This document shows, piece after piece, positions 55,258 through 63,868 of a DNA stretch of 64,000 nucleotides (the first letter of the stretch is position 1; each line of letters begins with the position of its first letter). The translations under genes were made by a program, and so were the position numbers. This DNA comes from RH-AL1 sp964245015 (GTDB lineage Bacteria; Pseudomonadota; Alphaproteobacteria; Rhizobiales; Beijerinckiaceae), in assembly GCA_964245015.1 (NCBI GenBank), contig CAXTMA010000001.1:1-64000 (forward strand), read 5' to 3'. Below the pieces are notes generated by a model. It saw nothing but the letters and a program-made list of their open reading frames with translations. It made no database searches and was not told where the DNA came from.

Positions 55258-57627
55258 ATGCACGGCGTCGAAAGCGAAGTCCAATCCTCGGAATCGGGCA
55301 CCGGCACGCCCGATCGCGGCCTGCCGGCCCTTGCCTTCGGCACGGAGCGCCTCGGCCTCGTATCGTTGAAAGCGCCGCTGATCGTCGGCCTCATCTTCGC
55401 GGCGGTGGCGATCTTCGCCGCTTTCGGCATCGGCAAGCTCACGGTTGACGACTCGCTCTCCCAGCTGTTCCGCTCCAACACGCCGCAGTTCCGCCAGTAC
55501 GAGGCGGTGGTGAAGAACTTCCCGTCGAGCGAATACGACGTGCTGGTGGTGGTGACGGGCCAGAACCTGCTCGCCCGCGACAACGTCCAGAAGATCCGCG
55601 ACCTCGTCACCGACCTCCAGCTCGTCGAGGGAGAGCGATCGATCCTGTCGATGTTCTCGGCACGGCAGCCGCCCGAGGCCGGGCAGACCATCCCGCCGCC
55701 GCTCTTCCCCGAGCCGCTGCCGGAAGGCCCCGAGTACCAAGATGTCGTCGCCAAGGTGCGCGCCAACGAGCTGATCAACGGCAAGCTGATCTCGCCCGAC
55801 GGCACCCTCGCCCTGATCGTGCTGGCGCTCAACCCGGAGGTCGCCAAGAGCAGCCGCTCCGGCCCGATCGTGAAGGAGATCCGCAAGGTGATGGCGGAGG
55901 ACCTCGCCGGCTCCGACCTCAAGGCGGAACTGGCCGGCGTGCCGGTGATGCAGCTCGAAATCCACAATTCGGTGGAAAGCGACCGCATCACCTACAACGC
56001 CATCGGCTTCGTTGCCGGTTGCCTCGTGGCCATCCTGTTCTTCAAGCGCGTGTCGTTCATGATCGTGGCGGCGGCGCCGCCCTTGGTGGCCATCCTGATC
56101 TCAGTGGGCGCGCTCGGCTGGCTCGACTTCCAGCTCAACATCTTCCTCAACGTGATGACGCCGCTCATCATGGTGATCTCGTTCTCGGACTCGATGCAGC
56201 TGACCTTCGCCATCCGCGACCGGCTCGTCGCCGGCAATTCGAAGGCGCAGGCGATCCGCGGCGCCATCGCGGTCGTCGGGCCGGCCTGCGTGCTGACCCA
56301 CACCACCACCATGGTGTCGTTCGTGGCGCTGCTGTTTTCCGACAGCGACCTCATCAAGACCTTCGGCCAGGCCGGGCTGCTCACCACCTTCATCGCGCTC
56401 GTCACCGTGCTGGTGCTGCTGCCGCTGCTCGCCGTCACCCTGATCCGCGGCGAAGCAAAGCTCGCCCGCTCCACCGCCGGCGCTGATACCGCGATCAACG
56501 CGCTGCGCACCTTCTGCGGCTGGATCGCCGAGCGCATGGTCGGCCGTCCCGGGCTCTACAGCCTCATCGGCATCGCCGTGGTGGTGGGCCTGTCGGTCAT
56601 CTACTCGACCCTGCAGCCGCGCTACCGCCTCGCCGACCAGGTGCCCAACAACCAGCAGGCTACCACCGCCAACGGCACGCTCGACCGCAAGCTCACCGGC
56701 GCCAACCCGATCGACGTGCTGATCCAGTTCCCGCCGGGGCAGACGCTGTACTCGAGCGATACGCTCGCCACCATCGCGGCGGTGCAGCGCGTGACGGCAA
56801 GCGAGCCCGGCATCGGCAACGTGTTCTCGCTGCAAACGTTGCGCGACTGGCTGAGCCAGAAGCTCGGCCTCGAAGACATCGAGACTTTGAAGAAGTACGT
56901 CGGCTACCTGCCGGAGCCCCTCCTCCGCCGCTTCGTCGCCGCCGACAAGATGTCGGTGCTGGTGTCGGGCCGCATTCCCGACAAGGATGCGAGCAAGCTG
57001 CTGCCCACCGTCGACGATCTCGACCACCGCCTCGACGCGGTGCGCGCCGAGCACAAGGGGTATGACATCGCCGTGACCGGCCTCGCCGTGATCGCATCGC
57101 GCAACTCGGCGGCGATGATCGACCGGCTGTCGCGCTTCCTGACGATCGAGATCGTCTTCGTCGCCGCCTTCATCGGCCTCGCCTTCCGCTCGTGGAAGGT
57201 GATGCTGCTGTCGATCATGCCGGGCATCTTCCCCATCGTCGCCTCGGGCGGCCTGCTTTGGGCGATGGGGGAAGGACTGCAGTTCGCCAGCGTGGTGGCG
57301 CTGACCGTGTCCTTCGGCCTGGGCCTGTCGGCCACCATCCACTTCCTCAACCGGCTGCGGCTGGAGGAGAAGCCCGGCGTCAACGCGGCTCTGTCGGTGG
57401 AGCGGGCGACGATCCTGGTCGGGCCGGCGCTGATCCTGACCTCGGTGGTGCTGGCCTGCGGTCTGGCCGTGACCGCCTTCTCCAACCTGCCGATGCTGCG
57501 CCTGTTCGGCTGGCTGTCGGCCTTCGCGATGATGGCCGCGCTGGTCGCCGACCTCCTCATCCTGCGCCCGACCGCGATGTATCTCTACAGCCTGCCGCAC
57601 GGCTTGCGCCGGCACCCGGCGGAATAG
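55258..57627 (+). CDS. MMPL-family RND transporter
   Basis: 789 residues. The polar N-terminus is followed by TM1 (LIVGLIFAAVAIFAAFGI), a large periplasmic loop (DDSLSQLFRSNTPQFRQYEA), a cluster of six helices, a second loop with YRLADQVPNN, and a second six-helix cluster (IVFVAAFIGLAFRSWKVMLL). VMTPLIMVISFSDSMQLTFA is the proton-relay region. Such proteins move lipids or hopanoid-like molecules to the cell surface; some are HpnN-like. The ATG at 55258 follows GAGGGAG at ideal spacing. No linked periplasmic adaptor or outer-membrane gene is present. The cargo is not identified. Confidence 0.88.
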   Translation: MHGVESEVQSSESGTGTPDRGLPALAFGTERLGLVSLKAPLIVGLIFAAVAIFAAFGIGKLTVDDSLSQLFRSNTPQFRQYEAVVKNFPSSEYDVLVVVTGQNLLARDNVQKIRDLVTDLQLVEGERSILSMFSARQPPEAGQTIPPPLFPEPLPEGPEYQDVVAKVRANELINGKLISPDGTLALIVLALNPEVAKSSRSGPIVKEIRKVMAEDLAGSDLKAELAGVPVMQLEIHNSVESDRITYNAIGFVAGCLVAILFFKRVSFMIVAAAPPLVAILISVGALGWLDFQLNIFLNVMTPLIMVISFSDSMQLTFAIRDRLVAGNSKAQAIRGAIAVVGPACVLTHTTTMVSFVALLFSDSDLIKTFGQAGLLTTFIALVTVLVLLPLLAVTLIRGEAKLARSTAGADTAINALRTFCGWIAERMVGRPGLYSLIGIAVVVGLSVIYSTLQPRYRLADQVPNNQQATTANGTLDRKLTGANPIDVLIQFPPGQTLYSSDTLATIAAVQRVTASEPGIGNVFSLQTLRDWLSQKLGLEDIETLKKYVGYLPEPLLRRFVAADKMSVLVSGRIPDKDASKLLPTVDDLDHRLDAVRAEHKGYDIAVTGLAVIASRNSAAMIDRLSRFLTIEIVFVAAFIGLAFRSWKVMLLSIMPGIFPIVASGGLLWAMGEGLQFASVVALTVSFGLGLSATIHFLNRLRLEEKPGVNAALSVERATILVGPALILTSVVLACGLAVTAFSNLPMLRLFGWLSAFAMMAALVADLLILRPTAMYLYSLPHGLRRHPAE

Positions 57628-57673
57628 GAACCGGCGACCCCGCCGTTCGCAAGGCTTGATGTCCCCGCAGGTT

Positions 57674-58156
57674 TCAGCGCGGTCGGCGCACCTTGGACGC
57701 CTTGCGGGCGGGCGCCCCAGTCCCGGCTTTCTTGACAGCGCCCTTGCTGACGGCCTTGATCGGGCCTTTGGCTTCGCTCTTGGCCGCCTTGCCCGCCGGT
57801 TCGCTCTTGCCCGACGGCTTGGCTCCGGCTGCACGACCTTTGCTGGCCGGAGCCGCCATGCCGACCCCCACCTTGTTGGCTGCAGGTTTGCCCGCCACCT
57901 CCTTGCGCGCCGCATTTCTGGCGGCGAGTTCGGCAGCCTCCTTTTCCCGCCGCTTCTTGGAGGGCGCGGACACGGCGGAATGGCTGATGACCTCGCCCTG
58001 CTGCCCTTCCAGGCTCGGGAGCGGCGGCATCGCCGGCTCGGCCGCAGTCGGTGGGACAGCGCCGGGCGAAGCGGGGGCGGACGGACCCGAGGCAGGGGCT
58101 TGGGCGGCCGACTGGGCGAGAACAGGCGCCGACAGGATGAGCAGCGCCGATAGCAC
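57674..58156 (-). CDS. Secreted Ala/Lys/Pro-rich protein of unknown function
   Basis: About 160 residues. A signal peptide (SALLILSAPVLAQS) leads a mature region rich in Ala, Pro and Lys (KSEPAGKAAKSEAKGPIKAV), with the basic tail ARKASKVRRPR. The composition resembles histone H1-like tails. The true start is unclear: a GGGAG lies about 6 bases before an ATA-CTG, while the GTG used here lacks a Shine-Dalgarno sequence. No family is recognised. Confidence 0.55.
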   Translation of the reverse strand: MLSALLILSAPVLAQSAAQAPASGPSAPASPGAVPPTAAEPAMPPLPSLEGQQGEVISHSAVSAPSKKRREKEAAELAARNAARKEVAGKPAANKVGVGMAAPASKGRAAGAKPSGKSEPAGKAAKSEAKGPIKAVSKGAVKKAGTGAPARKASKVRRPR

Positions 58157-58213
58157 CGCTGAAACTCTAATCAGTATCGCGTCTCCCGTTGCAGGCGTCA
58201 GAGCCTCAGACCC

Positions 58214-58299
58214 TCATCGGGTCCGGTCGGATGCTCACACCTATTGTGCCGCATCGGAGTTATCCGAAGACCGCTGCGCACTTTTCGGTCCGATGCTCT
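58214..58299. repeat. Palindromic intergenic element, family A, first of two adjacent copies
   Basis: GGTCCGGTCGGATGCTC, then TGTGCCGCATCGGAGTTATC, CGAAGACCGCTGCGCAC and TTTTCGGTCCGATGCTCT. It lies in the intergenic gap downstream of glcF. Confidence 0.8.
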
Positions 58300-58400
58300 A
58301 GAGCATCGGACCCTAAATCGGACCCGGTCCGATGCTCTAATTTGTTGTATCGCATCGGATTTGTCCGAAAACCGCTGCGCACTTTTCGGTCCGATGCTCT
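58300..58400. repeat. Palindromic intergenic element, family A, second adjacent copy
   Basis: Starts with AGAGCATCGGACC, the reverse complement of the GGTCCGATGCTCT that ends the first copy, then repeats the unit: GGTCCGATGCTCTAATTTG, CGCATCGGATTTGTCCGAAA, ACCGCTGCGCACTTTTCGG. It reaches the glcF stop codon. Confidence 0.8.
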
Positions 58401-59700
58401 AGGCGCCGAGGTCGGCCCCGAGCGATGGCGGCTTCGGCCCGCCCGTCGCCCAGTCCACGAGCTGCACGGTGTGGACCACCGGCGTTCGCGTGCCGCTGGC
58501 GATCTGCACCATGCAGCCGATGTTGCCGGCGGCGATCACATCCGGCCGCGTCTTGGCGATGTTGGCGACCTTGCGCGTCTTGAGCTGGTTGGCGATGTCG
58601 GGCTGCAGCAGGTTGTAGGTGCCGGCCGAGCCGCAGCAGATGTGCCCTTCCGGCACGGCGACGACCTCATAGCCGGCCTTGCGCAGCACCGCGACCGGCG
58701 CCTGCGTCACCTTTTGCCCATGCTGCAGCGAGCAGGCCGAGTGATAGGCGACGCGCATCTTGGGTAAATGGGAGCGCGGCGTGATCGCCAGCTCGGCCAG
58801 GATCTCGCTGATGTCGCGGGTGAGGCCGGAAAGCTCGGCGGCATCGGTCGCCAGCTCGGGATCCTCGCGCATCATGAAGCCGTAGTCCTTGATGGTTGTG
58901 CCGCAGCCCGACGTGTTGATCACGAAATGGTCGAGGCCGCGCGCGCGCTTCTCCGCCATGAAGGCGCGCACGTTGGCGGCGGCGAAGGCGTGGGCGGCAT
59001 CCTCCTGCCCCATGTGATGCTGCAGGGCGCCGCAGCATCCGATTCCCTTCAGCACCACGACCTCGATGCCGTGCCGGGTCAGCACGCGGAGGGTTGCCTC
59101 GTTGATCGCCGGGTCGAGCACGCGCTGCGCGCAGCCGGTCAGCAGCGCCACCCGCTTGACCCGCACGCCTTGCGCCGGGTGCACCGCCGGCCGGTCGCTG
59201 GTGCCCCTGGCCGGAAGGCTCGCCGGCGCCATGCCAAACATTGCGTGGAAGCGCTTGGGGAACAGCCCCGCGAAGGGCTTGGCGAGGCGCGCCCCCTGCA
59301 GCGCCAGGCGAAACCGGCCGGGGTAGGGCAGAACCAACCCGAGCACCTGCCTCGTCAGCCGGTCCATCAGCGGACGCTTGTAGGTCTTCTGGATGTGGGC
59401 GCGGGCGTGGTCGACGAGGTGCATGTAGTTCACCCCCGACGGGCATGTCGTCAGGCACGACAGGCACGACAGGCAGCGGTCGATGTGCTTGACCGTTTCC
59501 GCATCTGCGGGTCGGTCATTTTCCAGCATGTCCTTCATCAGGTAGATGCGGCCGCGCGGGCTGTCGTTCTCCTCGCCCAGCAGGAGAAACGTCGGGCAGG
59601 TCGCCGTGCAGAAGCCGCAGTGCACGCACTTGCGGATGATCTTCTCGCTCGAAGCGAAGGCCGGCCGTTCGAGGAGGTCGCTGCTGAAATCGGTTTGCAT
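58399..59700 (-). CDS. glcF: Glycolate oxidase iron-sulfur subunit
   Basis: 433 residues. Two [4Fe-4S] motifs, CVHCGFCTATCPT and CLSCLSCLTTCPSG, lie in the N-terminus, and two CCG domains follow (GIGCCGALQHH and HICCGSAGTYNL). It transfers electrons from glycolate oxidation by GlcD to the quinone pool. The ATG is 15 bases after the glcE stop. The 3' end meets the family A repeats. Confidence 0.93.
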   Translation of the reverse strand: MQTDFSSDLLERPAFASSEKIIRKCVHCGFCTATCPTFLLLGEENDSPRGRIYLMKDMLENDRPADAETVKHIDRCLSCLSCLTTCPSGVNYMHLVDHARAHIQKTYKRPLMDRLTRQVLGLVLPYPGRFRLALQGARLAKPFAGLFPKRFHAMFGMAPASLPARGTSDRPAVHPAQGVRVKRVALLTGCAQRVLDPAINEATLRVLTRHGIEVVVLKGIGCCGALQHHMGQEDAAHAFAAANVRAFMAEKRARGLDHFVINTSGCGTTIKDYGFMMREDPELATDAAELSGLTRDISEILAELAITPRSHLPKMRVAYHSACSLQHGQKVTQAPVAVLRKAGYEVVAVPEGHICCGSAGTYNLLQPDIANQLKTRKVANIAKTRPDVIAAGNIGCMVQIASGTRTPVVHTVQLVDWATGGPKPPSLGADLGA

Positions 59701-59715
59701 GCTCGCTCGCGGAGG

Positions 59716-60972
59716 TCAGGTGTGGGGGCCGAGACGGCCCCTGTTCAGGATGCCGAGGGGATCGAAGCTCGCCTTGACGCGTCGCGACAGGGCGGCGAGG
59801 GCGGCCGGCTGCGGGTGGAACACCGGAACTGTCGCGCGCACGCCTTCGGGCGCGCGCATCAGCGTCGCATGGCCGTCGAAGCGGGCGAGGACGGCGCGGA
59901 TCGCCGTCGCGCCGGCATCGCCGCCGCCGTTCGCGGCTCGACCCGCCACTTGCTCAGCGACTTGCCCACCTGCTCCGCCGGCGTCATGCAACCCCAGCCA
60001 GACGAGGCCGCCGGCCCAATCGTAGTACCAGCGCGCCAGCGGCACGCCGGCGGCTTGGAGGGCGGACACCACCTCGGCACCCTGCGTGGGCGCCACGGAA
60101 ATCTTCCACACCGGCCCGGTCGCCACCGCCACCGGCTCGGCGTCGCGCACGGCCGCCCAGAACAGCCGCGAAGCGCGCTCGTCCAGATCGCCGATCCGGC
60201 CACGTCCCCCGAAGGTGGCGGCCAGCTCCTCGAAACGCTTGTTCACCGACACCGCCGGCCCTTCCAGCCGCAGGGCGACGCAGCAGCCCGGCTCCAGCCC
60301 GGCCCAGGTTCCGTCGGGGAGGCAGGCGAAGCTCGACATCTCATAGGGCAGGCCGGACGCCTCGTTCAGCGCCGCCACGGCCTGCCGCTCATCGAGGCCG
60401 TGAAGCAGCACCGTGCGCTCCGTGTCCGCCCTGGGCAGTACCTTGAGCGTCACGGCGGTGAGCACGGCCAGCGTGCCGTGGGAGCCTGCGATCAACTTGG
60501 ACAGATCGTAGCCGGTGACGTTCTTCATCACCTGTCCGCCGGACTTGAAGATGTCGCCGCGCCCGCTCACCGCCCGAAAGCCGAGGAGGTGGTCGCGGGC
60601 CGCTCCGGCCTTGATGCGGCGCGGGCCGCCGGCGTTGACCGCCACGGTGCCGCCCAGCGTGCCGATCGAGTTGCCCGGCCACAGCTTGGACGGATCCATC
60701 GGCTCGAAGGCTAGCTCCTGGTTGTGTTCGTCGAGCAGCTTGGCGATGTCGGCCAGCGGCGTGCCCGGCCGCGCGGTCATCACCAGCTCGGCAGGCTCGT
60801 ACAGGGTGACGCCGGTAAGACCGCTGACGTCGATCTGCCGTTGTGCCTCCACCGGCCGACCGAGCCCGCGCTTCGAGCCGTGGCCGAGCACCTCCACGGG
60901 CAGCTCGTCGTCGCGCGCCGCCTGCACGGCGGCCAGCACCTCGTCCTCGTCGCGCGGCTTCACGATCTCCAT
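59716..60972 (-). CDS. glcE: Glycolate oxidase FAD-binding subunit
   Basis: About 418 residues from the ATG in MEIVKPRDEDEVLAAV; a TTG 23 codons upstream is an alternative and neither has a clear Shine-Dalgarno. The PCMH-type FAD domain shows NSIGTLGGTVAVNAGGPRR and SGGQVMKNVTGYDLSKLIAG. The family C-terminus FDPLGILNRGRLG is present. It normally works with GlcD and GlcF. A GlcD gene is not adjacent: upstream of it are a repeat element and the PfkB gene in the opposite direction. Confidence 0.9.
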   Translation of the reverse strand: MEIVKPRDEDEVLAAVQAARDDELPVEVLGHGSKRGLGRPVEAQRQIDVSGLTGVTLYEPAELVMTARPGTPLADIAKLLDEHNQELAFEPMDPSKLWPGNSIGTLGGTVAVNAGGPRRIKAGAARDHLLGFRAVSGRGDIFKSGGQVMKNVTGYDLSKLIAGSHGTLAVLTAVTLKVLPRADTERTVLLHGLDERQAVAALNEASGLPYEMSSFACLPDGTWAGLEPGCCVALRLEGPAVSVNKRFEELAATFGGRGRIGDLDERASRLFWAAVRDAEPVAVATGPVWKISVAPTQGAEVVSALQAAGVPLARWYYDWAGGLVWLGLHDAGGAGGQVAEQVAGRAANGGGDAGATAIRAVLARFDGHATLMRAPEGVRATVPVFHPQPAALAALSRRVKASFDPLGILNRGRLGPHT

Positions 60973-61142
60973 CGCGATCAGTGACCGCGGCTGCGCAACG
61001 AAAGCAAGTCGGGTCTTGGACGCATCGCCGGTGCTTACCAAAGCTTAGTCGCGCTCGCACTCCGTCAAATGGGGCTTTCCCCTCCATTGCAATGCCGCAG
61101 CCGGCCGCACCCTGGTTGCCTGCTTGAAGGATCGGCCGCTCA

Positions 61143-61219
61143 AGAGCATCGGATTAATCCGATGCGGCACAATAAGTCAGAGCATCGGACCGGACCCCTT
61201 TGAGGGTCCGATGCTCTGA
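61143..61219. repeat. Palindromic intergenic element, family A, internally deleted
   Basis: AGAGCATCGGA joins directly to TTAATCCGATGCGGCAC, so the central GCAGCGGTTTT part is missing. The end AGAGCATCGGACCGGACCC pairs with GGGTCCGATGCTCT to form a long hairpin just before the kinase start. Confidence 0.78.
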
Positions 61220-61252
61220 CGGCATGCTCGCCGGCACGGGGGAGGGTGGTGA

Positions 61253-62239
61253 ATGGCCGATGTCGTGTGCTTGGGCGAGATCCTGGTCGACCTGGTGCCG
61301 GCGGCAAGCGGCGCCAGCCTGGCCAACGCCGACACGCTGGTGAAGGCGGCCGGCGGCGCGCCGGCCAACGTCGCCGTCGGCCTCGCCCGGCTCGGCATCG
61401 CCTCCGCCTTCATGGGCAGCGTCGGGGCCGATGGTTTCGGCCGCTTCCTTGCCGATACGCTGGCTGTCGAGGGCGTCGACGTGTCCGGCCTGCGGGTGAG
61501 CGCGACGGCACCGACCGCGCTGGCGGCCGTGTCGCTGGCCGCCGATGGCGAGCGCGACTTCATTTTTTACGGGACGCCCGCCGCCCACACCACCTTCGCG
61601 CCCTCCGACATCAACGAGTAAGTGCTGCGCGGCGCCTCCGTCCTGCACTTCGGCTCGATCAGCCTCGCCCACGAGCCGGCGCGGGCGGCGACGTTGCGGG
61701 CGGTGGCGATCGCCCGCGCGCGGGGCCTGCGCATCAGCTTCGATCCCAACCTGCGCCTCCCCCTGTGGCCGGACGCGGCGGCGGCGGCGGACGCGATGCG
61801 CCTCGGTCTCGCCGAGGCGGAAGTCGTCAAGATCGCCGACAACGAGGTCCAGTTCCTGACCAGCTCGTGCGACCTGATCGAGGGCGCGCGGGCGCTCTGG
61901 CACCCCCGCCTGCGTCTGATGGTGGTGACATCGGGCGCCAAGGGCGCGCTGTGGCTAACGGAAGAGGCCGAGGGCGCCGAGCCGGGCTTCCCCGTGTCGG
62001 CGGTGGATGCTACCGGCGCCGGTGACGCCTTCACAGCCGCCCTGCTCGCCGCGCTCGTGCGCGATCCCGAGCCGCAGCATGCCGGCCTGTACCGGGGCGG
62101 CGAGCCGCTGCGGCGCGCCATCCGCTTCGCCGCCGCCGCCGGCGCCCTCACCGCCAGCAGCCGCGGCGCCATTCCCTCGCTGCCCTCGCAAGTAACGGTG
62201 AAGCAGTTCCTGCGCGAGCGCGGCTTTCCTGCCGGGTAA
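61253..62239 (+). pseudogene. PfkB-family carbohydrate kinase (fructokinase-like) interrupted by a TAA
   Basis: A 329-codon frame with one internal stop. The ATG (MADVVCLGEILVDLVPAASG) follows GGGGGAGGG. The N-terminal PfkB signature GGAPANVAVGLARLG is intact. Codon 123 is TAA (61619-61621), after APSDINE and before VLRGASVLHFGS. The second half carries the ATP/anion-hole motif DATGAGDAFTAALLAAL. No frameshift is needed, so a single base change (for example from GAA, CAA or TAC) would restore it. It may be a recent pseudogene, a sequencing error, or two fragments that reassociate (a GTG opens the second half). Confidence 0.85.
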
Positions 62240-62465
62240 CGTCGTCAATCCCGTGTTTGCAGGACTGACCCGGTGTCATGAAATGTAACGTGAATTGATT
62301 GCGGCCTAACTCTTTGGAATTTCAGCAGGATCAATATTTCGCCATGTTTCCGCCGTGGGGAGAAGGCGGGCGTGTCTTCCCTGCTCTTGTCGGCATCGGC
62401 GGCGATGGTATCCCTCGATGAAACCCGAGAGCGGGGCCACCTCCGGCCGATTTCCAAGATTGCGA

Positions 62466-63857
62466 ATGACCGTGAAGAAACAAAAAAGCCTCGCCGACTT
62501 CGCCGAGAAGCGATACCGCCTCGCCGGCGGCACCTATCTCACCCGGCACAATCCCTTCTTCGTGCCGGTGGACAAGGCCCGTCGCGACGCCGAAGCGGCG
62601 GGCCGGCGCTTCGTGTCCTTCGCCAATTACGACTACCTCGGCCTGAGCAACCACCCCGCCGTGAAGGGCGCCGCGGCCGAGGCGCTCGACGTCGTCGGCA
62701 TCGGCGCGCTGGCCTCGCGCCTCGTCGGCGGCGAGCGCGACAGCCACAAGGACCTGGAGCGGGCGCTGGCCGCGTTCGTCGGCACCGAGGAGGTGATGAC
62801 GCTGGTGTCGGGCTACCTGACCAACGTCACCGTGATCTCGCACATCATGGGCTCGCGCGGCGTCATCTTCCTCGACGACCTCAGCCACAACAGCATCATC
62901 TCCGGCTGCAAAAGCTCGGGATCGGAGGTGGTGTTCTTCCGACACAACGACCTCGACCACCTCGATGCCCTTCTCGCCGAGCACCGTCCGCTGCACCGCA
63001 GCGCCCTGATCGTGGCCGAGAGCCTGTTCTCGATGGACGGCGACGTCGTCGATCTGCCCCGCCTCGTCGAACTGAAGGCCAAGCACGACACCTGGCTGCT
63101 GCTGGACGAGGCCCACTCGATCGGCGTGCTCGGCGCTCATGGCCGCGGCCTGTGCGAATACACCGGCGTCGACCCCAACGACGTCGACCTCATCATCGGC
63201 ACGCTGTCGAAGAGCTTCGGCACCTGCGGCGGCTTCGTTTGCGCTCGCAAGCCTGTCATCAACTGGTTCCGCCATTGTCTTCCCGGTTTCGTCTACTCGG
63301 TCGGCCTGTCGCCGGTGATCAGCGCCGCCGCCCTGGCCGCGCTGCAACTCGTCCAGTCGGAAAGCTGGCGCCTCGCCCGGCTCGTGCGCAACGGCGAACT
63401 GTTCGTCGATCTGGCCCGCGAAGCCGGCCTCGACACCGGCCCGGCGATCGGCCGCGGCGTCGTCCCCATCCTGTTTCGCGACAGCTACGAGACGCTGGCC
63501 GCCTCGCGCTACCTCGACGCCCACGGCTTCTACGTGCCGCCGATCATCCAGGTCGGCGTTCCCCGGGACCAGCCGCGGTTGCGCTTCTTCCTGTCGGCCG
63601 GGCATAGCGAGGCCGAGATCCACGCCGTCATCGACTGCCTCGTCGCCTTCCGCGCCCAATATGATGCCAAGGTGATGGCCGATCTGATGGCGGCCGCCCT
63701 GATGCCGGCCGGCATGACGCAGATTCCGGCCTCGCTGCTGAACGACGGCATGATGGGCGAAGACGCGTTGAGCCGCGTGGCGATGGATGAGGTGGCGATG
63801 AGCGATGCCATGATGGGCGAGGCGATGAGCGGCACGATGAGTTCGGCTGCGGCCTGA
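62466..63857 (+). CDS. Alpha-oxoamine synthase family PLP enzyme (serine palmitoyltransferase-like) with Met-rich tail
   Basis: About 463 residues from MTVKKQKSLADFAEKRYRLA; an ATG 16 codons earlier is possible. The fold-type I core is clear: FVSFANYDYLGLSNHPAVKG, GGERDSHKDLERALAAF, LLLDEAHSIGVLGAHGRG and the PLP lysine Lys249 in IGTLSKSFGTCGGF. Family members condense an amino acid with an acyl-thioester (ALA, KAPA, 3-oxosphinganine). The last 60 residues are a Met-rich extension (LMPAGMTQ, DGMMGEDAL, VAMDEVAMSDAMMGEAMSG) absent from the family. The next gene looks like an acyl/acetyltransferase, as seen beside sphingolipid-type genes in alphaproteobacteria. Confidence 0.85.
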   Translation: MTVKKQKSLADFAEKRYRLAGGTYLTRHNPFFVPVDKARRDAEAAGRRFVSFANYDYLGLSNHPAVKGAAAEALDVVGIGALASRLVGGERDSHKDLERALAAFVGTEEVMTLVSGYLTNVTVISHIMGSRGVIFLDDLSHNSIISGCKSSGSEVVFFRHNDLDHLDALLAEHRPLHRSALIVAESLFSMDGDVVDLPRLVELKAKHDTWLLLDEAHSIGVLGAHGRGLCEYTGVDPNDVDLIIGTLSKSFGTCGGFVCARKPVINWFRHCLPGFVYSVGLSPVISAAALAALQLVQSESWRLARLVRNGELFVDLAREAGLDTGPAIGRGVVPILFRDSYETLAASRYLDAHGFYVPPIIQVGVPRDQPRLRFFLSAGHSEAEIHAVIDCLVAFRAQYDAKVMADLMAAALMPAGMTQIPASLLNDGMMGEDALSRVAMDEVAMSDAMMGEAMSGTMSSAAA

Positions 63858-63868
63858 GGCGAGGTCTG

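Noticed and set aside
56101..57915. A long reverse-strand frame opposite the MMPL gene
   Set aside because: His/Arg/Gln-rich with no hydrophobic or catalytic pattern, typical of antisense translation of a membrane protein in GC-rich DNA.
58214..58400. Adjacent direct repeats that could suggest a CRISPR array
   Set aside because: Only two units, with no uniform spacers or cas genes; the same unit is dispersed elsewhere as single copies.
61253..62239. Programmed recoding (selenocysteine or readthrough) at the kinase TAA
   Set aside because: UAA is not used for selenocysteine, and nothing in the flanking sequence suggests a readthrough signal; a plain mutation or error is simpler.
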